This document shows positions 34,907 through 43,331 of a stretch of 64,000 bases of DNA, piece after piece. The position numbers were made by a program, and so were the translations under genes. Source of the DNA: UBA1672 sp050633285 (GTDB lineage: Bacteria > Pseudomonadota > Alphaproteobacteria > Micavibrionales > Micavibrionaceae). Under the pieces are notes generated by a model. It was not told the origin of the DNA. It saw only the letters and a list, made by a program, of their open reading frames with translations, and ran no database searches. Location: positions 310,001-374,000 of the forward strand of contig JBOEGG010000001.1 of NCBI GenBank assembly GCA_050633285.1. Direction: 5' to 3'. Each line of letters opens with the position of its first letter. Within the stretch, counting starts at the first letter, position 1.

Positions 34907-36319
34907 ATGAAAATATGGCAAATAAAAAATATAGGTCGTATGACGCGTAAAAGGTTATTGCCTTTATGTGCGGGACTAACTTTATTGAGTGCGGGTGCGA
35001 CGATTCCACGTTCTTCATATGCCTGTGCAGATTGTTCGTCTCTTGTAAGTGCCATGGTTTCTAGCACGTGGGATGAAGCCGAAGAGCAGTTTGATGATAA
35101 GTTGGATGAAGAGTTCCAAAGGGTAGAACGCTTTATACTCAATGAGATGTGGCAACAAAGCATTCTGCCGGTAATGATGCGCGCTGCGGAGCAATTTACA
35201 GCAGTGGCGATCCAACAAGCCATGACAATTGGTATGTTTATAGATGCTGAAAGTCAATTAGAGGCACAAAGATTGTTGCAAGAGCTTAGGGCACAGACAC
35301 ATAAAGATTATCATCCGAGTGTTGGTATGTGCGAGTTCGGTTCTGTCATGAAAAGTATAGCTGCAACAGAACGTCGCGGAGAAGTGACGGCTGTTATTCT
35401 CAGTCAAAGGTCACAAGACAGACAATTAGGGCACGTTGATTCTGTCGGTGCTTTTGGTAATGATCTGGATCACGCCGCACGCATTATACAATTCAAAAAA
35501 ACATATTGTAATGTCAAGGAGCGTGGCGGCTCTACGATGATAACCATTTGTGATACAGATTGGATAACAGGCGCGCAAACAGCTGCCGCTACGTTTAATG
35601 CTGAAGAGCGTGAACGTGTGAATAAGGATATCGATTATTTTACGTTGGTTGATTCTCCTTGGAATTTGACGCTTGATTTTACAAATGAAGAGATCACAGA
35701 TACGACATCTACGCCGGCAATTCATAATGAAAATGAACAAGATATAATGGCAATGGCCTCGAACTTGTTTTCTCATAGTACATTCCCGCGTATCCCGGCA
35801 AAGCTTCTGGATAATGTGCCGAACGAACCGGCATCTAATATGCAAAAAACCTACCTACAGTTACGTTCTTTGGTTGCCAAGCGAAGCGTCGCGGAAAATA
35901 GTTTTTATGCAATCTCGTCTATGAAAGCTGAAGGTCAGCAAATTGATCCGACAAGTAGTGGTACAGATCAGCCGATGAGCTCAAGGGTTTACATGGAACA
36001 TATACTCGAAGAGCTAGGTGTTCCAACAGCTGAAATCTTAGGGGTATTGGGAGATAATCCGAGTTATTACGCACAAATGGAAGTCTTAACAAAAAAGCTA
36101 TATCAAAACCCGGACTTTTATACGAACTTGTATGATAAGCCTGCTAATGTTGAAAGAAAGACAGTGGCATTACAAGCAATAAAACTTATGCAAAAATTTG
36201 ACATGCTAAAAAGCTTTGTGCGAAACGAAGCTTCTGTATCGATCTTGTTAGAGTTGGCCGTTATGGAACTTCAAAATGAAATCGAAGACACAATCTATAT
36301 AGTTGGAGCAGTAGAATAA
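34907..36319 (+). CDS. Exported protein, tandem paralog 3 of 5
   Basis: 470 aa. Signal peptide (LLPLCAGLTLLSAGATIPRS) with cleavage near SYA, then a reduced cysteine pair ACADCSS. A strongly acidic segment (EEQFDDKLDEEF) is followed by a helix AIQQAMTIGMFIDAESQLEA and the core THKDYHPSVGMCEFGS. Shared later motifs include RVNKDIDYFTLVDSPWNLTL, LRSLVAKRSVAENSFYAISS and NPSYYAQMEVLTKKLYQNPD, ending in a helix with SILLELAVMELQNEIEDT. It shares more with paralog 4 than with 1, 2 or 5. Confidence 0.8.
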   Translation: MKIWQIKNIGRMTRKRLLPLCAGLTLLSAGATIPRSSYACADCSSLVSAMVSSTWDEAEEQFDDKLDEEFQRVERFILNEMWQQSILPVMMRAAEQFTAVAIQQAMTIGMFIDAESQLEAQRLLQELRAQTHKDYHPSVGMCEFGSVMKSIAATERRGEVTAVILSQRSQDRQLGHVDSVGAFGNDLDHAARIIQFKKTYCNVKERGGSTMITICDTDWITGAQTAAATFNAEERERVNKDIDYFTLVDSPWNLTLDFTNEEITDTTSTPAIHNENEQDIMAMASNLFSHSTFPRIPAKLLDNVPNEPASNMQKTYLQLRSLVAKRSVAENSFYAISSMKAEGQQIDPTSSGTDQPMSSRVYMEHILEELGVPTAEILGVLGDNPSYYAQMEVLTKKLYQNPDFYTNLYDKPANVERKTVALQAIKLMQKFDMLKSFVRNEASVSILLELAVMELQNEIEDTIYIVGAVE

Positions 36320-36322
36320 AAG

Positions 36323-37669
36323 ATGATAAAGGTTCTTTTAAATTATTCTCGTTTTAAAAAACTAGTGCTTAGAGTATTGGTGATTGCTGTATGCGCGACA
36401 TCTGTTTTTACCGTGGCACCAAAACCTGCTTATGCTTGCTGTGGGTGTTGTAGTGGTTGTGAATGTTATTCTGAAACGTGGCAAACAGACCTTCAAAACT
36501 GGATTCAAGATTGGATCGAAATCAATTTGCATATATGGCTAAATATGTTCTTACACAGGTTAATGTGGTTTGATTGGACATATTGGCAAGGATATATGTT
36601 ACCAGCATTCCAACAAATGGGCGTACAGTTAGCCGCCGTTGGTACTCAACAAGTAATGGCAATCGGTATGTTTATCGATGCAAAAGAGCAACTTGAAACG
36701 CAACGTTTGCTCCAACAGCTTCACGCTAAGGCAAATAAAGATTATACGCCAAGCCACGGTATGTGTGAATTTGGAACACGTATTAAAAGCCTCGCGGCAG
36801 CGGAACGCAAAGGGGAAGTCAATGCTTTGATATTGAGCGAACGATCTCTTGATCGTATGCTAGGTAATACAGCAACAGGGGCTGCAGGAGGTATTGGTGA
36901 TGATGTCACAATACGTTTAGGAAAGTTCAGAGAAGAATTCTGCGATGGTTTTGATAATAATGCAGGTTTAGATCTTGTTTGTCCTGACTTGGCACCGGGT
37001 ACTTATCCTTCGGATGCAGAGAAAAGTCGTTTTAATAAAGACATTGATTTTCAAAAAACTGTTTTACACCCTATGACAATTAACTTTGATTTGACGGGGG
37101 GAGGAGTAGCCTCAGAAGGGGATGAGGAAGTCATCGCACTTGCAAATAATCTATATGGTTTCGACACATTCAGTCGTGTAGATCCAGTATCGTTACAAAA
37201 CCATGGTAGTCATTCCCCGCGTGAAATACAAAATGCGTATATGGATATGAGGTCTGTCGTCGCAAAAAATAACGTTGCCGAAAATAGCTTTAATGCCTTA
37301 ATGGCTTTAAAAGGTGAGGGGACAGTAGGGTCACGTCAGTTTTTAGAATCCTATTTGGAAGAGCTTGGTATCCCGCAAACAGAAGTGCAAAATTATCTTG
37401 GGACAAATCCAAGTTATCATGCGCAGATGGAAATTCTGACAAAGAAAGCGTATCAGAGCCCTCTTTTCTATACGAATTTGTATGATAAACCAACGAACGT
37501 TGAGCGTAAGAATGTTGCGATGCAAGCAATTAGTTTAATACAAAAGTTTGATTTGTTGAAGAGTTATTTAAGAACAGAAGCCTCTTTGTCTGTGTTGTTA
37601 GAGTTGTCAGTTGATCAACTGCAAAGGGATGTTAACGATGCTATTCAAGCTCTGAATATTCAAGAGTGA
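36323..37669 (+). CDS. Exported protein, tandem paralog 4 of 5 (Trp-rich)
   Basis: 448 aa, starting 3 bp after the stop of paralog 3. Signal peptide (LVIAVCATSVFTVAP) ending AYA, then the densest cysteine cluster of the set (CCGCCSGCEC, six cysteines in ten residues). Residues 50-90 contain seven tryptophans in an amphipathic pattern (LQNWIQDWIEINLHIWL). The core reads ANKDYTPSHGMCEFGTRIKS, FNKDIDFQKTVLHPMTIN, MRSVVAKNNVAENSFNALMA and NPSYHAQMEILTKKAYQSPL. The Trp-rich segment suggests interfacial membrane contact, by inference. Confidence 0.8.
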   Translation: MIKVLLNYSRFKKLVLRVLVIAVCATSVFTVAPKPAYACCGCCSGCECYSETWQTDLQNWIQDWIEINLHIWLNMFLHRLMWFDWTYWQGYMLPAFQQMGVQLAAVGTQQVMAIGMFIDAKEQLETQRLLQQLHAKANKDYTPSHGMCEFGTRIKSLAAAERKGEVNALILSERSLDRMLGNTATGAAGGIGDDVTIRLGKFREEFCDGFDNNAGLDLVCPDLAPGTYPSDAEKSRFNKDIDFQKTVLHPMTINFDLTGGGVASEGDEEVIALANNLYGFDTFSRVDPVSLQNHGSHSPREIQNAYMDMRSVVAKNNVAENSFNALMALKGEGTVGSRQFLESYLEELGIPQTEVQNYLGTNPSYHAQMEILTKKAYQSPLFYTNLYDKPTNVERKNVAMQAISLIQKFDLLKSYLRTEASLSVLLELSVDQLQRDVNDAIQALNIQE

Positions 37670-37687
37670 TAGGTTAGGACAGTGCAT

Positions 37688-39529
37688 ATGAGTATGAAGC
37701 GTCATAAAAAACTAATTTTGTTAGGTTCTTGTCTTTCTATTACTGCAATTGCTTTTACAAGTGCAGTAAGTAATAAGGGCATTTTCGGTGGAATTTTCTC
37801 TGTAGAACGTAATGCTGAAGTTAATCTAAAGAACTTTTCGGCGGGAACAGAAGTTAGTTATAAAATACTTATAGATGACCAGCTTGTTAAAACTGGTGAA
37901 GAAATAATTCGTGAAGATGGTCAGGCTTATCTCCCGACGCCTACGGATGTGGTGGATAAAGAAGAAGCCAATGTGACTTATCAATTACGTATGGTAAATC
38001 CTGATACAACAGGCGAGCCATTGGATTTGTCCCTGAATTTTGATGCCGGTAAAGGTGGGTTATCTGTTAAAGGGGACGGCGTTAATGAATTTTCGGACAT
38101 TACTCTAAAACGTGAAAATGGCGAGGAAGAGAAAGTCAGTGCCGACTGGTCCGGGATGTTTATTTCTGAGGCACGCAGATCTGGAATAGATGAAAAAGAT
38201 GTCGATAACAAAACGATTGAGTTGGCTTTCCAAAATGCAGATATCTTTAAAAGTGATTTAGGCCAATATTCGCCAGGAAAAGTTGAAGTGTTCTTTGGTG
38301 ACGGCAGTGGATCAAATACAAGTCGTGTACAATCGAGGTACAGTTGGGCTCTTGCGCGCATGACCGAAGAGCTATCCGCTGTTATGGTTTTGCAAACAGA
38401 AGCGATCGGTATGTTTTTTGATGCATCCATTCAACTCAGAACGCAAAGAAAAGTGCAAGAGCTTCAAGCGCGCGCACATAAAGATTATCACCCAAGTGAA
38501 CAAATGTGCCGTATCGGAACATTTATGCGCAGTGTTGCTCATACAGAAAGTAAGGCTGAACTCAATAAGCATGCCCTGAACCGGGTTTTGATGAATCAAT
38601 ATTTGGCAGTACAAAACAGTAGTGCGGACGGTGGGCCGATCACGTATGAACGATCTGAGGTATATGAATATATTCAAAATTTTTGTGATCGCAGAGACAA
38701 TGATGGTGCAGTAATTGCTATATGTTCAGATACTACACCGCCATCACGCACTAAAATGGAGCGTATGAACAAAGACATTGATTACACCAGAACATTGGCA
38801 ACTCAATTAACATTAGATATTAATTTTTCTGATTTTTTTACACCTGCGCCAGGGATCGGTATTTTATCTAATGATGAAGAAGATATTATTGCTTTGGCAA
38901 AAAACCTCTATTTCCCAAATAGTTTTGAGGTACCTAATGACGAAGAGTTATCTACAGATATTAGGGCACATTACAATTCACGAAGTTATGCTGCAAAAAT
39001 GAATGTTGCACATAATACATTTTTGAATATTGTCGGTATGAAAACCAGTGCTCCTGAAGGACGGCAGACAACGGCAACGGCGATATCTCCTGTTCCACCA
39101 CCGCAAATGCAATTTCCAAGAACGACTACTCCCCCTGTTTTAACTGAAGATGCAGGATGGGCATATATGAAGGCTCTGCTTTTGCGTGAATTTGACATTG
39201 CTGACTCTAATAATAACGCCAGTGTTCTGGATGAAATTGATGAAATTTTAGGAGAGCGCCCAAGCTATTATGCGCAAATGGAAGTTCTGACTAAAAAAAT
39301 CTATCAACATCCGAATTTCTATACAAACCTGTATGATAAGCCTGTCAATGTCGACCGAATTGGTGCGTCTATTGATGCAATAACAATTATGCATCAACGA
39401 GATCGTTTTGATTCTATGTTAAGGACAGAAATGTTAACTGCCTTATTGGTTGAAAATGGTCTTCGTCCACATGTAGAAGAAGTGAACACGTTGATTTACG
39501 AAGGTATGCAAAATATACAGAAGCGTTAA
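37688..39529 (+). CDS. Exported protein, tandem paralog 5 of 5, with extra N-terminal domain
   Basis: 613 aa from the ATG preceded by AGGA 8 nt upstream. An N-terminal hydrophobic segment (LILLGSCLSITAIAF) is followed by about 200 residues absent from the other copies, beta-rich and Ig-like in look (VNLKNFSAGTEVSYKILIDD, YLPTPTDVVDKEEANVTY). The core then resumes: ARAHKDYHPSEQMCRIGTFM near residue 264, MNKDIDYTRTLATQLTLDI, SNDEEDIIALAKNLYF, RPSYYAQMEVLTKKIYQHPN. The cysteine cluster is missing. A Pro/Thr-rich insert (AISPVPPPQMQFPRTTTPPV) interrupts the C-terminal half. A terminator follows. Confidence 0.8.
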   Translation: MSMKRHKKLILLGSCLSITAIAFTSAVSNKGIFGGIFSVERNAEVNLKNFSAGTEVSYKILIDDQLVKTGEEIIREDGQAYLPTPTDVVDKEEANVTYQLRMVNPDTTGEPLDLSLNFDAGKGGLSVKGDGVNEFSDITLKRENGEEEKVSADWSGMFISEARRSGIDEKDVDNKTIELAFQNADIFKSDLGQYSPGKVEVFFGDGSGSNTSRVQSRYSWALARMTEELSAVMVLQTEAIGMFFDASIQLRTQRKVQELQARAHKDYHPSEQMCRIGTFMRSVAHTESKAELNKHALNRVLMNQYLAVQNSSADGGPITYERSEVYEYIQNFCDRRDNDGAVIAICSDTTPPSRTKMERMNKDIDYTRTLATQLTLDINFSDFFTPAPGIGILSNDEEDIIALAKNLYFPNSFEVPNDEELSTDIRAHYNSRSYAAKMNVAHNTFLNIVGMKTSAPEGRQTTATAISPVPPPQMQFPRTTTPPVLTEDAGWAYMKALLLREFDIADSNNNASVLDEIDEILGERPSYYAQMEVLTKKIYQHPNFYTNLYDKPVNVDRIGASIDAITIMHQRDRFDSMLRTEMLTALLVENGLRPHVEEVNTLIYEGMQNIQKR

Positions 39530-39584
39530 TAAGCAATCTCCCTCACCGCCCTAAGTTGGCATTATCCTTGCATATATCATAATC

Positions 39585-39613
39585 GACCCACAATTTGGGT
39601 GGGTCATAATTTT
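39585..39613 (+). terminator. Rho-independent terminator after the paralog array
   Basis: GACCCAC (39585-39591), 7-nt loop, GTGGGTC (39599-39605), then ATAATTTTTT. It lies 56 bp after the last paralog and just before flgK, so it separates the two plus-strand units. Confidence 0.8.
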
Positions 39614-39641
39614 TTGATTATGATATAAAGCGAGAAAAAAT

Positions 39642-42041
39642 ATGGGGATTTCCAGTCTTGCAACCGCATTGTCGGGCCTGAAGATAAACCAACAGCAGAT
39701 AGATGTTATATCTAATAACATTGCCAATGTAGGCACAGAAGGCTATACACGGAAAATTTTGCCCCAAAGCACGCAAGTTGTGAATGGCCGTTCCATTGGT
39801 GTTGTCGGGGAAACCATTGTACGTAATGTTGATTTGCGTTTGGAACGTGACTTATGGACGCAAGTAAGTGCTTCGAGCTTTTACAGTGTTCAGGAAACTT
39901 ACCTTGGTCGTGTGGATCAATTTCATGGCGCGCCGGATGCAAATGTATCCGTTGCTGCAGAAGTTGGTAAATTACAGGACACATTCTCTGCCCTTGCAAA
40001 CTCACCGGGGGATCAGTTCCTTCAGGCTGATGTCGTCGATCAGGCGCAAGATACAGCGCAAAAAATTAATGACCTATCTGATTATTACACAACACTGCGC
40101 AATGATGCTCAGAACGAGGCTGTCGTCGTCGTTGAAAGTATAAATAGTCTGCTTGAACAAATTTCCGAATTGAACGCACAAATTCGTTTTTCTACCCTTG
40201 GGGGCAATGCTGTTGCCAGTACAGAGGATGCGCGCGATCAGGCTATAAATGAATTGGCAGAGTTAATTGATATCAGTACTTTTAAACGTGGTGATGGCAT
40301 TTTGGTTGTTCAGACACTCGAAGGAGTTGAGCTTGCCAGTGAAGATGCAGCAACCCTGACATTCCGTGCAACGCCTCTTTCCCCTGCGACAGGATACCCG
40401 GAGACAGCCGCCGGTATTTTTGTAGGAGATCCATTAACTGACCCGACTGCAATTGATATTACAGAGCGCAAGCTGGGAGGACATCTGGGTGGTTTGGTAG
40501 AGCTAAGAGACTCTACATTTCCAAAATTATCCGCGCAGCTAGATGAGCTTGCACATAAACTGGCTCTTCGCTTTGAGGCACAAGGCCTACGTTTATTCAC
40601 CGGGCCATCCGGAACAATTCCCGCTGATACACCACCTGATCCGACAACAGATCCCCCCACTCCGGTTGAATATGTTGGTTTTGCATCTTTGATGCAGGTG
40701 AATACTCAGGTGGTCGATGATCAGACATTGGTGCAACAAGGAACATACGGCGCAACAATACAAAGCAGCTCAAATGAGGTGATTCGCCGTGTTATAGAAT
40801 ATACGTTTAGTGGTATTGATTACCAATTGATGGCCAATACAGACGCCGCAACATCAGTTGACATCAGAGCCGGCGCAACCGGTGGAACAACATTGCAGGA
40901 CTGGCTTGGTCTTGCTCCTACAAATCAAATTACGAGTGGGATAAGCTTAGGAAATTATAATAGTATCGCCGACATTATAACAGCAGGAGGAACAGATGTA
41001 TTTGGAACTGTTGCTCCGCCGGCGGAAACTGACACGTTTAATATTGTCTTTGATGACCCCGATACAGGCACAGGGCCACATGTAATCGAAATTGATTTAC
41101 GTACCGTTGCAACAACAGGGAATGGCGCTGCGGCAGACCTTGTTGCTCACATCATAGCTGATCCTGATTTTGCCAATGCTGTGACGGATTTTGGTGCAGC
41201 TGTTTCTGTTGGGACAGATGGTGAGTTGGTTATTGAAAGTGGTGGCGATATAGAAATTGCCAATGGTGCGACAGACCCTTTAAGTACAGGCGGTTTCAAT
41301 TTTTTGGGTTTAGCACCGGAAACCAGTACAGCGCAAGACCCCTATTTTGATATCTCCGTTGGGAATAAAGATCCTGTTCGTATTGTGATAGAGCCGGGTG
41401 ATACTGAAGTAGAGCTGCTTGCAAAATTAAATGCCATAGAAGGTGTCGTGGCACAGATTGATGCAGATGGGTTTTTATCTGTGCGTCCGGGCGAAGGTGT
41501 AAGTAATCCGGAATATGGCGGAGATATTAATATTATAGGTGGGCCTTTCTCTACAGGTGGAGCATCGCTTGCAGGAACAGCAGCAGGGCGTACATCCATT
41601 GACGATGGTGTGAATATCGCACAGGCACTTTTTGGTACTTATGAAGTTAATGCTGGCGTTGTCACAGAAACTTCCCCGATTACAAATGTTCAATATCAAT
41701 CAGAAACGCAAAATGGGAGTGGAACATTTGTTGCTTTTCGTACTGAGTTTTTGGGGCCGGGGGCAAGTGTAAGCGCAGAAATAGCAGCAACCCTGACGTT
41801 AGAAGATTATTCACAAAAGGTTATTAATCAGAATGCTCAAGAGCTCGCGCTTGTAAAGGAACGTGGACAAGACGAAGAGGCTCTAAGGAGTATGTTACAG
41901 CAACAGTTGGCCGATCAATCAGGTGTAAATGTCGATGAAGAATTGGCGAATCTAATCGTTGTGCAAAACGCATATGCAGCCTCTGCGCGCGTTGTAACGG
42001 CGGTTGATGAGATATTTCAGGAACTTTTAAATATTCTATAG
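39642..42041 (+). CDS. flgK: Flagellar hook-associated protein 1, enlarged
   Basis: 799 aa against about 550 in enterics. N-terminus has the flagellar rod/hook signature SLATALSGLKINQQQIDVIS and NNIANVGTEGYTRK. The C-terminus ends in the FlgK helix ANLIVVQNAYAASARVVTAVDEIFQELLNIL (residues about 769-799). The extra length lies in the central outer domains, roughly residues 320-680, which are Asp/Gly/Thr-rich and contain repeated LGLAP segments near 425 and 550. Forms the hook-filament junction with FlgL, which follows after 12 bp. No other flagellar genes are in the window. Confidence 0.93.
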   Translation: MGISSLATALSGLKINQQQIDVISNNIANVGTEGYTRKILPQSTQVVNGRSIGVVGETIVRNVDLRLERDLWTQVSASSFYSVQETYLGRVDQFHGAPDANVSVAAEVGKLQDTFSALANSPGDQFLQADVVDQAQDTAQKINDLSDYYTTLRNDAQNEAVVVVESINSLLEQISELNAQIRFSTLGGNAVASTEDARDQAINELAELIDISTFKRGDGILVVQTLEGVELASEDAATLTFRATPLSPATGYPETAAGIFVGDPLTDPTAIDITERKLGGHLGGLVELRDSTFPKLSAQLDELAHKLALRFEAQGLRLFTGPSGTIPADTPPDPTTDPPTPVEYVGFASLMQVNTQVVDDQTLVQQGTYGATIQSSSNEVIRRVIEYTFSGIDYQLMANTDAATSVDIRAGATGGTTLQDWLGLAPTNQITSGISLGNYNSIADIITAGGTDVFGTVAPPAETDTFNIVFDDPDTGTGPHVIEIDLRTVATTGNGAAADLVAHIIADPDFANAVTDFGAAVSVGTDGELVIESGGDIEIANGATDPLSTGGFNFLGLAPETSTAQDPYFDISVGNKDPVRIVIEPGDTEVELLAKLNAIEGVVAQIDADGFLSVRPGEGVSNPEYGGDINIIGGPFSTGGASLAGTAAGRTSIDDGVNIAQALFGTYEVNAGVVTETSPITNVQYQSETQNGSGTFVAFRTEFLGPGASVSAEIAATLTLEDYSQKVINQNAQELALVKERGQDEEALRSMLQQQLADQSGVNVDEELANLIVVQNAYAASARVVTAVDEIFQELLNIL

Positions 42042-42053
42042 GAGACATAATAA

Positions 42054-43247
42054 ATGGCAGGTATATCAACATTAGGACAAGTTCTGAGGCAGATTGAAAA
42101 TCTGACGACACAACAACAACAAATTGCCGATTTATCAACGCAGCTTGCAACAGGTAAAAAAACGCAAACTTATGCTGGTTTAGGAACGGATGCGCTGACC
42201 TCCGTGCGCTCGCGTGTTTCTATTAGCTCGATTGATATATATATCAACAATATTCAACGTGCTGAAACAACGATTGGTCTGGAATTAACAGCATTGGAAG
42301 AGTTTCAGGCACAATCGCAACAATTCTCTGGTACGTTAACTGGTTTTTTACAAGAAGGGTCTCATCAGCTAGGAGAACAGGTTCTTTATGATGATCCGGC
42401 TACACCGGAAATAGAAGAGATCGTTGTTGGTAATACTTCTGCTGAGCTTGATGCGGATTTTGAAGCTGTTATTGCACATGCGGGTAATTTATCTGATTTC
42501 ATGACTGATCTTCTTAATACAAAAGAAGGAGATAGGTTTGTCTTCGCCGGAGCAGATAGCCAACAGCAACCAATCGATGACACAGGAACATTGGACGCAG
42601 CAGTCAGTACATTATTAACGGACTGGAAAAACGGTACGATTACAACAGATGAGCTCATCGCCGATCTGCAGGATGGGACGGCTTTAGATGGCAACCCGAA
42701 TGCGATTACGGATTCGACCATTGGGTACTCACCATCGTTAAGCAGTGACAACGCAGGTGGTGTGTTTGTACGTGCTTCTGATAACTCAGAACTTGAATAC
42801 ACAGCATTGGCAAACGAAGATAACCTTCGTAATATAGTGGTGGCACTTGCGGTTATTAAAAACGAAAATTTTACACCAATTGTAGATGTATATGAGGATG
42901 GTACTTATCCGGGTACGCCGGATGTGCAGGGTGCCCCAGGCACGACAGCTTCAGAACAGCAGGAAAATTTTTATGAACTCTATAATGCTCTTGCAAAAAT
43001 GGTTGTTGATGGTGTCGATGGCATCGATAGCACGCGTTTTGGAATTGAAAGTACGCGGGCGCAGATGGAAGAGACAAAGCAATCTCATATAAGCCAGCAA
43101 CAGCTCTTAATAAATACTGTCTCGGATGTTGAGAATGTGGATGTGAATGAGGTTGCAGTTAAATTATCTGCCCTTCAGGTTCAGCTTCAAACGTCATATC
43201 AGGTAACTGCCGCAACCCAGAATCTAACGTTGGCGAATTTCCTTTAG
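42054..43247 (+). CDS. flgL: Flagellar hook-associated protein 3
   Basis: 397-aa flagellin-like junction protein. The N-terminal coiled-coil region contains VLRQIENLTTQQQQIADLST and QLATGKKTQTYAGLGTDALT. The C-terminal helix contains VNEVAVKLSALQVQLQTSYQ and ends LTLANFL, as in FlgL and flagellins. GGAGA precedes the ATG. It pairs with flgK and ends at a strong bidirectional terminator. Confidence 0.93.
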   Translation: MAGISTLGQVLRQIENLTTQQQQIADLSTQLATGKKTQTYAGLGTDALTSVRSRVSISSIDIYINNIQRAETTIGLELTALEEFQAQSQQFSGTLTGFLQEGSHQLGEQVLYDDPATPEIEEIVVGNTSAELDADFEAVIAHAGNLSDFMTDLLNTKEGDRFVFAGADSQQQPIDDTGTLDAAVSTLLTDWKNGTITTDELIADLQDGTALDGNPNAITDSTIGYSPSLSSDNAGGVFVRASDNSELEYTALANEDNLRNIVVALAVIKNENFTPIVDVYEDGTYPGTPDVQGAPGTTASEQQENFYELYNALAKMVVDGVDGIDSTRFGIESTRAQMEETKQSHISQQQLLINTVSDVENVDVNEVAVKLSALQVQLQTSYQVTAATQNLTLANFL

Positions 43248-43267
43248 TGGAATGATAAGGTACCAAT

Positions 43268-43306
43268 AAAAAAGCGACCATACTGCTTATCAGTTGGTCG
43301 CTTTTT
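43268..43306. terminator. Bidirectional terminator between flgL and the TcpQ-like gene
   Basis: A-tract plus GCGACCA (43274-43280), 14-nt loop, TGGTCGC (43295-43301) and a T-tract; the stem extends through the A/T runs to 12 bp. It serves the convergent plus-strand flgKL and minus-strand secretion module. Confidence 0.88.
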
Positions 43307-43331
43307 CAATGTCTGGCTGTCTAGTTATTAA

